Assembly: GCA_001466705.2 (NCBI GenBank) | Contig: LATX02000216.1 | Span: forward strand, 248,001-312,000 | Reading direction: 5' to 3' | Source of the DNA: Moniliophthora roreri | Taxonomy: Eukaryota; Basidiomycota; Agaricomycetes; Agaricales; Marasmiaceae | DNA: 64,000 nucleotides | In this document: piece by piece, positions 32,746 through 43,190 of the stretch | Layout of the letters: each line of letters starts with the position of its first letter | Position numbering within the stretch: position 1 is the stretch's first letter | The notes under the pieces: model-generated | The model's database searches: none | What the model saw: only the letters and a program-made list of their open reading frames with translations | Told to the model about the DNA's origin: nothing | Position numbers and translations under genes: made by a program

Positions 32746-34035
32746 TTAATCTGGAGTGGGGATGGGGTCCTTTGGCTTCAACTTATGTCCCTTTATATAT
32801 TCCTTGAGGAGATCTAGACAGTTCACCATCCCTTCCATTTGGATCCATCGGTGATGTGATGAATCGTACCTGGTATACGAAACCAAAAACTCCTGTGGCC
32901 TTTTCTTTGGTCTGTGTCCCACGATCGCTTCTACTTCATATTCTTCGAATCCTTCAATAAGATCTGGGGGTGGTTCTGTGAAACTCGGTCCGTGAGCCTC
33001 AGTTTCTTTGAACAGCGATAAAAGGGCTGTGTGGAAAACAGAGTGAATCTTCCACTGATGTGGTAGATCTAACCTGTACGTCACTGGTCCCAAGGTCTTG
33101 AGGATTTTGAACGGTCCCTCTCATTTCGGGGCTAGCTTCTTCGATGGGTATCCCGTTGCTAAGTTCTTCGCTTCCAACCATACTTTTTGTCCTTCTTTAA
33201 ATGTGTCTAACTTCTGCTTTTCTCTTCATATCATGCGCTGTCGTGTGAGTTCCAATAGACTCAAAGTTTCTTCCTGAATTCTCTTCAGCTCTTGAAGTTG
33301 TTCTTCTATCGAGGGAATTGTTGTCTTTTCAAATATGGTCGGAAGTGGGTGAGGGTGGTATCCCATCATCATGAAGAACGGGGACTTCTTGAGAACGGAA
33401 TGGATTCGATTGTTATGTGCAAATTCCACTAGGGGGAGGTATTCCTTCCATCGAGTTTGTTCTTTCGAACAGAATGCTCTAAGGTAAACTTCGATTTCTT
33501 GATTAACTCGTTCGGTTTCTCCGTCTGTCTGTGGATGAAATGCCGTGCTCATCAAATGTTTGATGGACAGCTGTCTTCCCATTTCCTGAAACACTTCTGC
33601 AGTGAATCTAGGGTCTTGATCTGATATGATATGGTCCAGTAGTCCGAACCTCTTGTAGAGATGTTGAACTAGAAGTTCCGCGATCTTCGTGGCATCCGCT
33701 GTTTTGGCGCATGGGGTAAAAATTACCCCCTTTGTAGCGGAGTGGTCCACCACTACTAAAATAGAATCCATGCCATCGCATTCCGGGAGATCGGTAATTA
33801 AGTCCATGGTACAAATCTGAAAGGGGAAGGAATTGGGTGTGGCTGTAAGTGGCTGTACAGGTGTCCTTGTGGGGTGTGTGTTGATCTTCGATTGTTGACA
33901 TATGACGCAACCGTCTATGAAGGATCTAATGAACTTCGACATCCCAGGCCACCAAAAGTCCCTTTGTACTTGTTCAACTGTGTTCCATTGTCCTGGATGT
34001 CCTACACCTGGTGTTTCGTGTATGGCTTGAACCAC
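32746..34035 (-). pseudogene. Ty3 integrase with chromodomain-like C terminus
   Basis: Integrase inserts the cDNA into host DNA. The zinc-binding HHCC region is present (HETPGVGH...CVICQQSK), followed by the DDE core: MDLITDLP, SDQDPRFTAEVF and HPQTDGETERVNQEIE. The C-terminal module at 32,760-32,960 (YEVEAIVGHR..., LVSYTRYDSSHHRWI) resembles the chromodomain of chromoviruses, which targets modified histones. TGA codons at 34,036, 33,226 and 33,121 interrupt it, each where CGA (Arg) fits the family. The gene ends with TAA at 32,746-32,748. Confidence 0.88.
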
Positions 34036-35715
34036 TCATCGTCGGAGATCGGAGTCGTTCGGCACATAAACTCGATCCTGGAAGAAAAGTAGTCCATCTT
34101 CGATTTTCCAGTCTGAAAGAGCAGATTTGATTGGCAGCACACCCTGATGCAGTAATTGCTCCAAGGCCGACTTATGAAAGTCGTCTGGGCCCAACCTTTC
34201 GACAATGGCTTCTTTCATCCCTAGATCTATACCCTTGATAAAGAGTCGTTCTGGTAGTACGACAATATCTTCGTTGTCGGTATCTATGTCATCTTGCTCG
34301 TTACTTCGTCGAGATAAGGCGTCGGCTTGAGTGATCGATTTCCCAGGGACATGTACCAGTCCTAAGTCGAATTCTGATAAGAAAAGACTCCACCTGGCTT
34401 GTCATCTATTCAACTTCTGTGCTGTTCAGAAGTATGTTAGGTTTTTATGATCCGACAGGATTATGACCTTGAATTTCCCTCCCATGAGGTAGTGTCGCCA
34501 TTCCATCAGTGCTCGATAGATAGCTAGCAATTCATGATCATAGATCTTGTAATTTCGTTCTGTGGGTGATAGGGATTTCAAGAGATATCCACAGGGGTGC
34601 CATTCGCCGTCTGTTCCCTTTTGTCTAAGAACTGCACCTGTTGCCCATTTGGAGGCGTCGGCCTCTATAATAAAAGGCTTGTCGACATCTGGCATGACAA
34701 GTATTGGTTCGGAGAGGAATTTCGCCTTGAGGAGGTCGAACGCTATCTGACATTCTCTGGTCCAATCGAATCTATGGTTCTTCTGTAGCAGGTCGTTTAG
34801 GGGCCTCGTTAACTGTGCGTATTTCCCTATAAACTTCCTGTAGAAGTTTCCAAATTCTAAGAACGCGTGAACCCCTTTCACCGTCCACAGGGGTTCCCAT
34901 TCAGCTATTCTGGCTAGCTTTACAGGGTCCATCACGATATAGCCAGGCCATATAACCATTCCCAAGAATATCACTTCCGTTACATCGAATTCGCACTTCT
35001 CCGGTTTGAGGAATAGGTCATGCTTCTTCAAACGACGCATTAGTCGTTCTGTCCATTCCTTATGCTTGTCCTGATTCTTGGAAAAGAGGAGGATGTTGTC
35101 CATGTATACTACGCACCATCCTTTGTCAATGAAGTCGGAAAGGATATCGTTCATAAAAGCTTGGAAGGTGGCCGGGGAGTTGCTCAACCTGAAGAACATG
35201 ACCGTTGGTTCAAAGAGCCCTCTATTGGTTTTGAAGGCAGCCTTCCATTGATCTCTGTCCTTGATTCTGATGTTATTGTAGCCGTTTCGAAGATCAAGTT
35301 TCATAAACACCGTAGCTCCTTTAAGTTTGTCGAGGAGTTCTGAAATTAACGGTAACGGGTAGGCGTTTTTCACTGTTCCTTTGTTGAGCTCTCTATAATC
35401 CTGGGTCAGCCTAAGTGCTCCCTTCTCCTTTTTTGCTATGAAGAAGAAAGGGGATGCCATGGGTGACTTGGATTTGCGAATGTATTCTTTCCATAGATTT
35501 TCGTTGAGGAATTTGTCCTGCTCTACTTGTTCCACGGGGCTTAGTGGATATAGCTTGCAGTTCCTCAGGACGAAATCCAGTTTGAGGTCGATTGCGTGAT
35601 CATAAGTCTGAGCAGGCGGGAATTGTTCAGCCTTTCCCTTTTCGAACCAATCTCGATACCCCAATAAGTAACTGGGAATGAGTTTGTCGATACTCTTTTT
35701 TACTGTTTGCTGTTA
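34036..35715 (-). pseudogene. Ty3 reverse transcriptase and RNase H
   Basis: The RT fingers and palm are readable: [72 protein letters not shown]. The catalytic YMDD is YMDN here (near 35,100), a G-to-A change that removes a metal-binding Asp. RNase H follows ([37 protein letters not shown]). Stops stand at 35,713 (TAA), 34,426 and 34,402 (TGA, each in an expected CGA). The start of this part is joined to protease in the parent polyprotein. Confidence 0.9.
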
Positions 35716-36270
35716 ATGAGCCATTTCCTGGGAAGCAGTGATCTTTGCTCTGATGAGGACCTCCGGTTTGCTGTTATCCAGAACTCCCCTAAACCTTTTG
35801 ATCTGGATCTTCCGTCGTAACGGAAATTGGACTTCTCCCGTCTCCCAGTTAATTGTTGGATTGTGATGTCATAACCATAGGAGTCCCAAAATCATTTCTT
35901 CATCTCCTATTCCTGATATCATGAAGTTTTCTCGAAAGTCCCTTCCAGCGATTTGGAATTCTAATTCCACCACGTGTGTAATCCAAGCCGTTTTGTTAGC
36001 CATTCCATCAACATTAAAGACCTTGATCCTTTCTGGTAAGTGGATCCACTTCCTTCCTAACATTCGTGCCAGTTTCATGCTTATGAAACGCCCTCTGGCT
36101 CCTGAATCTAGTAACACCTTCGTTTCGATGTTTTTCGTTCCCACTTTGTACTGGAGAGGAATGTGCATAGAATTTTGGTCCATCTTAGCTAGTACAAAGT
36201 GTGAAATAGTTATCGGCGGTGGAGACATCATCCTCTTCTGCCGCTTCAAAAACCCTCTTGTTCCATTAGA
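35716..36270 (-). pseudogene. Ty3 protease
   Basis: The retropepsin active site reads VLLDSGARGRFIS; a usual form has Thr after Ala (DSGAT). The flap-side motif ILGLLWL is followed by TGA at 35,869 and then HHNPTINWETG, so an Arg codon was probably lost. The frame differs from gag, and the two overlap near 36,250-36,270, where gag's continuation ends (MEQEGF then stop). That could be a programmed shift or decay. Confidence 0.85.
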
Positions 36271-37667
36271 TCAAGGAGTGATTCCTTCTCTTCTTCTGGC
36301 TGCTCATTTACCAACGCCCTGATCTTTGCAAACCTCTCTTCCTTTGAGAGCTTCTTCAGCTCTTCCCGCTTCTTCTCATCTTTCTTCGGCATGTCTGGGC
36401 AGTCCTTAATTCAGTGCCCATTCCGTCCACATCGGAAGCATAACCCCTTCGCCATATAATCCTTTTGGTCAATTTCGCCAATCTGTTTGATAGCGACTTC
36501 TTCCTTCTTTTGAAAGTTCCTCTGGGGTTTCTTCCCTCCGTGTTCTTCATCCCACATCTTTCCATACTCCTGGGCTTGTTTGTAGCTTTCATTGAAGAGT
36601 ATAGCAGCATTCATCCAATCTTTGATTGTGGTCGGGGCGCCTTCCAGTCTTGTCATGATTTTGAGTGCCGGACTCCTGGGTAACCCTCGTTTGAAAGCCA
36701 CAATCTGGGCCGCGTCATTGTATCCTGTCTGTTTGGCTAGATAGGTAAACTGGTACATGTATTCATCGGCTCTGTCCTTCATCCTCAGGTCCTTGAGCTC
36801 CAGCTGTGCTTTCAGGGCGGGATTGAGGGGTTCGAAGGAAGTCTTGAAGTCTTCCAAAAAGTCTGCCCATGTAACTTTCTCGGCTTTGGGGTCGAACGCA
36901 AGTAAAAGGTTGGTTTTGTTGTTCTTCCAAAACTCTCCCGGTCCATCAGTCATGTAGAAGAGAAGGAACAACTTCTTCGACCTATCATCAGGAAACGCCT
37001 TTGGATTGAGCGCAACGTAAATCAACACTTCTCGTAAGAATCTCTTCACATCTTTCCTTGCTCCTGTAAACGCTCTTGGCAAGGCAGCTTTCACTTCCTT
37101 TACGGCTAACACTACTTGTACCGGCATCGCCGAACCAATGACGGCTTCTTCCACCTTTGGTTCCTCTTTCTTGAGTCTACTTCCTGACAGCTTCTTATCT
37201 TCCGCCATCGTTTCCAACTGTACTTTCGATGATCGGGGGCTGTTCTTTAACCCTTGTAGTAATCGTTGAAATGGGTCTAACTCCTCCAGCAATTCGGCAG
37301 AGATATTCAATGTATCCGATTCTAGCAATCTCGATGTGTTTGGCGAGAATCTCTCTTCATCTTCACTCATCTTCAATCCAATTGGAATGGATAACGGGGT
37401 CGAGGTTCTCCTTGTTCCTGGGTCTTCTTCGGGTGTCTCGATTAGAGGCTGATTTGTTGGCAATGGCGAGTGCGAGGGGGTCAATAACTCTCTGCGGGAT
37501 GCCCAGGTTAACGGTGGGATCGCTTGTCCACCAGGATTTGATATGGATTGGGTTAGTAACCCACGCTGGCGTGCCTCTGCTTCGGCAATGTCTTGTTTGA
37601 GCTCCTGTTCTGTCCATGGTGGTGTCTTGTTGTCCTTAGTGATGCCTGGACCTGGGTAGGTCGGCAA
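36271..37667 (-). pseudogene. Ty3 gag (capsid and nucleocapsid)
   Basis: The frame is open from just inside the 5' LTR; the first ATG in it is at 37,368-37,370 (MSEDEERFSPNTSRLL), so I place the likely start there. The Retrotrans_gag core is clear (LPRAFTGARKDVKRFLREV, LNPKAFPDDRSKKLFLLFYM, ADEYMYQFTYLAKQTGYND, FKRGLPRS). The nucleocapsid zinc knuckle is CFRCGRNGH*IKDCP, a CX2CX4HX4C motif in which TGA (36,411-36,413) replaces the residue after His, probably a Trp. The frame then continues through Lys/Glu-rich sequence to a stop near 36,250. Confidence 0.88.
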
Positions 37668-37685
37668 TCGATCAGCTTGACCTTA

Positions 37686-38132
37686 TGTTATGTTACTTGC
37701 ACAGCAACGTCAACCTCAACTACTTCTGCAAAGTACATCCTTCGCTTTGAAGCAGTTAAGTTTAGTCAAGTTTGAGTTCGTTCAGCGGTTGCTGAAGTTC
37801 AGAGGTCCGTCTGTCGTTGCATTGACACAAGATGTATAAACCAGGTCAAGCTGAGGACTCTGGGTCTCAGCTTGAGCACTTAAATATGTTACAGTTGCTC
37901 TAATACATGCTATCTATGTAAGAGCAATAAATCTGGTGTTTATGTAAGATATCCCGAGCTTGTCGGGATATGAGTAATACAGAATACAAGGGATAGACAA
38001 AAGGGGGAAGCGGGGAGGCGTACTGGTCCGATGACAAGGGGAAGCATGTGAAGAGAAGGAGAAGGGGACTGGGAAGGTGTATGAGTCCGAGGGAAAGGGA
38101 AGCATAGGAAAGAAAGGAAAGAAAATGTAACA
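37686..38132 (-). repeat. 5' LTR of the Ty3 element (right in window)
   Basis: It is 447 bp, the promoter-bearing LTR for this minus-strand element. Only about 18 bp separate it from the open gag frame. I found no tRNA primer-binding site starting TGG next to it, so self-priming or a mutated site is possible. Confidence 0.92.
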
Positions 38133-39680
38133 TGCAAGGCTTAACATTCTGACACTTGGTAGCAGGACTCATACCTTAGCAAATTTTTTTCCCCCAAAGC
38201 TGACAGTTACGCTGCCTATACAATACCTGTGCCAAACATCCACTAGGACGTTAAATTCTCTGCTGACCACTTTGTGAGCATGTTTCCTTGTTCAGTGTTG
38301 CAGAATATGAGGGGAGTAGCCAGGCAGAATGTTGCATTTCAGGTCAGTACATTTGTCTTGTTGATACTTTTACTCCAAATGCCTAATGAATCCTACTTTA
38401 GATAGAGACTGTGGTGACAAGTAGTCTGGATAAAGTGGGACATTTCAGGTGAGCATATCCTTTTTAATGTCTGCTTTTACCTGACTAATGAAAGCAGAGC
38501 TCAATCTGTACCTTGTACTGCAACATCATCTACTTTAGAAGACAATGCAATGAAATGTCTGCAGCGTGAAATGCTGTGCAGGAGTTGAGTGTCATCTTGT
38601 CTGTTTTTTGAGTTGGAGTGGAGAACTTCAGGGTTTGGACTCCAGAGAAAGCAAATGAGGGTGTATGTGAGGTCAGGAGTGGCAAGTGCTTCATAGTCCA
38701 TTAGTCTTTGTAGCATAATGGGGCATGTGAGGTATTGTCTATATGTGAACTGCTTCTCACTGTCAATTTTTTTGTCTTCATTCATTCATTCATAATCATA
38801 ACACTTGTCTACTGTGATCCTAAACCAAAAACATATACATCACCAACTCTGATGACAGTAATGCATAATCTCAACAAGCAGTTATGTTTTGTCCTTCCAT
38901 ATTTGCACTGTTAGTGTTGATAACGAGCATGAGTGATTTCTCACAGCATTTCATCTAATGGAACCTCAATATCTGGTCCTGCAGTGGGGTTACCATATTC
39001 TGAGTGCTGTTGGAAGACTGGTGTGGTGCATCTGGATGGGGGTTTGACTGTTAATGGTATGATCCAAGTCATTGATATTGAGGAAATGCTAAGTCACATA
39101 ATCATCTGGTACTACAACTCCAACAAACCTCCATCCAGAAATACTGTACTGCACTACTATGTCACATCTAAAAGCTCCACCAGATATGGAGAATCTACAT
39201 GCCCCAACTGCATCTTCATCTAGCATCCATACCATCATTGGATGAAGAGCAAGCATGAAGAGATAAATTTATATTTTCCAAGTGATCTCGATAACGCTAC
39301 ATGTTTCAAACTGTGTAGACACACAGAGCTTTGAGTGGCCTTTGGATCATGCTCAAGGGATTATAATTCAATCCTCAAACTTTATATCAAAGGCTCAATG
39401 CATTAACAGATCAGCTAGAGACAACGACTGAGCCACGATCAATATGTAGACCTGGTGAATGAGAGAATGTGTTGAGAGTACTCAAGGCAGAGGATGTTTG
39501 AGGAATTGAAGAGCAATTACTAGTATGAGAAGAGAAGGCAAAGTCTAGATGAGCTCAGGAACAGTAAGAAAGACATTGATCAAATGTAGTATGCTTGCCA
39601 GTATCATGTTCAAGTTGCAGTAAACCCAGTCCTTTTGTGGGGTGATATCAGAGTAACTCTGAGCTGAAAGTCAATAAAGT
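38133..39680 (+). pseudogene. KDZ-associated segment, right flank of the Ty3 insertion (CpG-poor)
   Basis: From 38.18 kb it matches 59.21-59.96 kb: TTAGCAAAT, AAGCTGACAGTTACGCT, then a coding-like piece ISSNGTSISGPAVGLPYSE with VIDIEEML (38,935-39,090), equivalent to SSNGTSISG...AIDIEKM at 59.4-59.56 kb. Further on, FEELKSNY..EKRRQSLDEL and RNSKKDIDQ (39,500-39,590) match FEELESEYCEKRRRWSLDQL and RNSKEDID. A ~450-bp piece not shared at 38.25-38.9 kb and stops break it. I recognise no domain in this part itself. Confidence 0.5.
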
Positions 39681-39965
39681 AACCCAGGGCTGAAGAGCAG
39701 GTAACAGACACAAGAGTGAGGGGAGAACAATAATCAGCCCAGATCCAACCAAATGAGTGGGCAGTGAACAGAAAAGCAATGAAACAGAGTGAACGAATAA
39801 AGATGGTGATTTGTCTCCAAGGTAAAGGGGAGGTAACAATCCAACTGAGTGATAAAAGAGATGTATGGTGAACCAGAGAGTAACAAAGCAGGGTAAATGA
39901 TGATGCTTCATGGCATTGAAAGTTGATTATTGAGCCTTGTGGTGAAGGGCAGGTAACAGATCATA
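39681..39965. repeat. Degenerate ~150-bp tandem units, array 2 (CpG-poor)
   Basis: The start GGCTGAAGAGCAGGTAACAGA and later GAAACAGAGTGAACGA and GCATGGCATTGAAAG-like blocks match the arrays at 20.34 and 62.08 kb. It joins directly onto the KDZ-associated segment. Confidence 0.55.
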
Positions 39966-42139
39966 TATCACAAAAACTAACAAGAGGTTATAATGATGAT
40001 AGGATGGTAAGTAACAAGATACATACCTAATATAATGTAATGTAATTATTACACCCCTTATAATGAGGCTATGTGGTGTTGTAAGGCCCAAAACACAAGG
40101 CAGTGTGTTGCAGGGGTTGCAGTGAGTTGTAGGTGTTATATTGTGTTATGGGCATTATATTGTGTTACACCTGCAAAAAGTACATAGCATTATAATAGAG
40201 TTATAACCCCCATAATGCATTATGACATTCATAATCATTAGTGACCCTGTTATATGCCAAGTCAGATATGATAACTTAGTTGTAATGTGGTTGTAAGGTA
40301 GTTGTAACATACTGTAATAATTATGAGTCCCATAATAATTATGACCAGTTGCAATGACATTATAACCTAGAGACAACATTACAACCACATTACAACTCTA
40401 CTGGACAGCAAATAGGTACCGAATCCTTATCAGAATCACTCACACATATAGCACACATAAATATAAATGTAAAATTACCTATATTGAACCATGCTACAAT
40501 ACACAGTTACATAATAGTACAAACATACACAAAACACCATATATATACTCCAAATGGATGAAAACTACCATTCTTGCAGCTTCGAGCAATCATATGAGTG
40601 ACTGAGGACCTTGGTCAGTTGATAATGGGAGCAGAGTAGGTGGTGGACTACTCAGAACTGGTGTCATAGGAGGGTCCATACAACTAGCAAACAATACAGT
40701 GCTATGGATAGAAGTAGGACATGGATGTACATTGTAATAGTGCCATTCTCCAATGTGTACATGATTAATGAGTCAATAACAATCCCAATACTGTGAAGTT
40801 TCAGCTACTGTAGATGAAAAATAGAGATTTCAGCACATATGTTATGGACTTTGACTTGCTGCTTCTCAGAATGACCATCATGGCACAGGTAATTAGCATG
40901 TCAACAGTAGAAGAGAGCCCCAGGCCCACAGAGAAAATCCACTGCAACGGTTGTCAGGGTGAAACCTTGCCTGAAGAAAGAATAGTGTACATGATATTTT
41001 GACTTGGAAAGGTAGAGACTGGGCTCCTTGAACCTGTTGGAAAAAGAATGAAAATGGCAAATGGACATGTCAAGGACTTGATGGGGACAAACATGAGATG
41101 CACAGTTCTCTGTGAAGAGCATGTAAGCTTGTTGTACAAGAATAGCTACATGGTGAGAGTTTGAGTGCAAATGCAGGTGCAGTGTTGGTGTTATCTGTGA
41201 AAAGCTGAAAAGGTTCTTTGTGTTCATGTTCTTCTGTGCTATGCCTGAGAGCCTGTACAAAAGACAACTAGCTTGAAGTCAGCACTGTACAGAGTACATA
41301 AGGTGTATGTGCATACACTTGATTGCAGTCTTTCTAACTGTAACCCCTTTCTTGATCCTTCATCTCCATATGGTGAGTTAAGAGAAGCTGAATGACACAT
41401 AAGTGGTAAAGGTGACTCTGGCAGTTTGGATTTGGGTGATCGTGTTCACATTCATGTTCTCTTGGGCAATAGGGCAATGCATATGGACAGGATTAAAAAT
41501 GGCACATTTGAGCATTTTCAATTTTATGTACCTTTATATCTTCAATGTGTGCATTATTGACATTGTATATTGTATTAGACCTTGCTGAGACTAGAACCAG
41601 TGATTTTTGAGCTTGACAGAGAGGAAATGGGGGAGCTGTTGTCAATGTTGTTTGTCAATGGTGGTGGTTTGGGCAAAGGGTTAGGTGTGGGAATTTGTCA
41701 ATGCTGCAGCACTTTGGCCACTGCAAAGTTGAGGCAGTTGCCTCATGTGTTTGTGAACCAACTCTGACTCATTGATATTTTATTGTACCTACACTTTCAT
41801 ATTTCATGGATGCAAATTAGTTTATCAACAAATATTTTATTATAAACATAGGTAATACTAAAGTCTTGTTACATTGTTGTGTTACACAGTGGGTTTCATA
41901 TACTGTTGCACTAAGAAAACTTTACCTATATTCATAATTGTGTTATAATGTACATGTACTGGGGTTTTAACCTGCAGCAATGATATCAGATGGGCTGTAA
42001 TGTAGTTGTAAGGGAGTCATCAGGCAGTCAAAATATTTAAATATATTGCAACTAGGTTTTAATACAGCTGAAATTATTATGATGCATTGTAACACTCATA
42101 ATTCAGTTGCAAGGCTATTACAATGATACATTTTGCAGG

Positions 42140-42305
42140 TATACAGGCAATATATCATGTTACAGGGGTTATATTGGGTTACAGGTGTTATATCAGGTTA
42201 CATGCATTATATCAGGCTACATACATTATATTATGTTACAGGTATTATATCATGTTCTAGGTGGTATATTATGTTATATATGTTCTACAATGTGTTACCA
42301 ATTCT
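42140..42305 (+). repeat. ~20-24-bp tandem units, ATTATATYATGTTACAGG type
   Basis: At least six imperfect units follow one another, such as GGTTATATTGGGTTACAGG and GTTATATCAGGTTACATGC. The two overlapping short frames through it mirror the repeats and are not genes. Confidence 0.65.
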
Positions 42306-42534
42306 AGATGCTGCCTTGCTTCAATCCAATCCAAATGAACAGGCAAAAGAATCATATATTGACTCCAAATACATACATACATATATACAAGGTAAAGTAT
42401 TACTAGCAACATTGACATCTCTACAACCCTGGAATCCCCTGCTACAACCTCCATGTTCACAGTGGACAGGTGTCTAAAGGCAAGAATAAGTAAATGTTAC
42501 TAGAAAAAATACCCATAAGAGCAAACTCACCAAA

Positions 42535-43190
42535 CTATATGTCATAGAGAGCAATGCTAGTGATAAAAGAACCTAATACAGTACCATTAGTGACTGAGAT
42601 AAAAGAGTGAATGAAGGGGACAGACCGGGCACTAATGATAGTGAACTTGATCATATGTGATGTAGGATTTAATTTGTTGGACCTAGGCTTGAAGATGTAA
42701 GAGTCTATGCTATAAGATGGGCTGTGAGAGACATACCTTCTTTCAGATGGTGTCCAAGTACTGGTATTATTGATAGGTGTAGTTGAGAGATTGGTAGTGT
42801 TGATGGATATTGTCAATAGCATTGTCAGCAGTGAGGGCAGTGACATGGCACATGATGTTGAGGACATTGATGGTGACACATCAGACAGCATCAGTGTTAT
42901 TACAAGAACATTAGCAGGGGCTTTGGCATTGAGTGTGCTGGTGGTGGCAGTGAGGGTGGTGATATGGCATGTAATGTTGGTCATGTTGCTGGCAGTGACA
43001 TGCCAAACAGTATTGAGAAATGCTGTTGAGTGTGTTGTTGGCATTGAGAATGGCATTGGTGTTGTTGGTGGTGGGGGTGTCAGTGGTGGGATGGTGATAG
43101 TAGGGATGACAATGGTGGAGACAATGGTGGTGGTTAAGAAGAAAGAAGCAGAGTTTGAAGATTTGCTGCATGTTGGAATTTAAGGTCCAC
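42535..43190. repeat. Low-complexity GTTGGTGGTG-like degenerate repeat
   Basis: The plus strand is rich in imperfect GTGATATGGCATGTAATGTTG and TGTTGGTGGTGG words. Open frames on both strands (173, 137 and 98 codons) are Thr/Ser- or Val/Gly-biased and reflect the repeat. No intron, domain or second copy supports a gene. Confidence 0.45.

Larger units (their letters stand above)
30882..38132 (-). mobile_element. Nearly full-length Ty3-type (chromovirus) LTR retrotransposon, 7,251 bp
   Basis: Two 447-bp LTRs (TGTTA...GTAACA) enclose gag, protease, reverse transcriptase/RNase H, integrase, a chromodomain-like tail and a third reading frame, all on the minus strand. The host sequence TGCAA stands directly outside both ends (30,877-30,881 and 38,133-38,137), a perfect 5-bp target duplication, so this is one undisturbed insertion. 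The polypurine tract is TTGAGGGGGTAG next to the left LTR. Eight stops and some frame changes break the coding region, so the copy cannot move by itself. The LTR difference is about 15 of 447, all transitions. Confidence 0.93.

Noticed and set aside
42535..43183. Overlapping 173- and 137-codon frames on opposite strands
   Set aside because: Both mirror a low-complexity GTTGGTG-type repeat.
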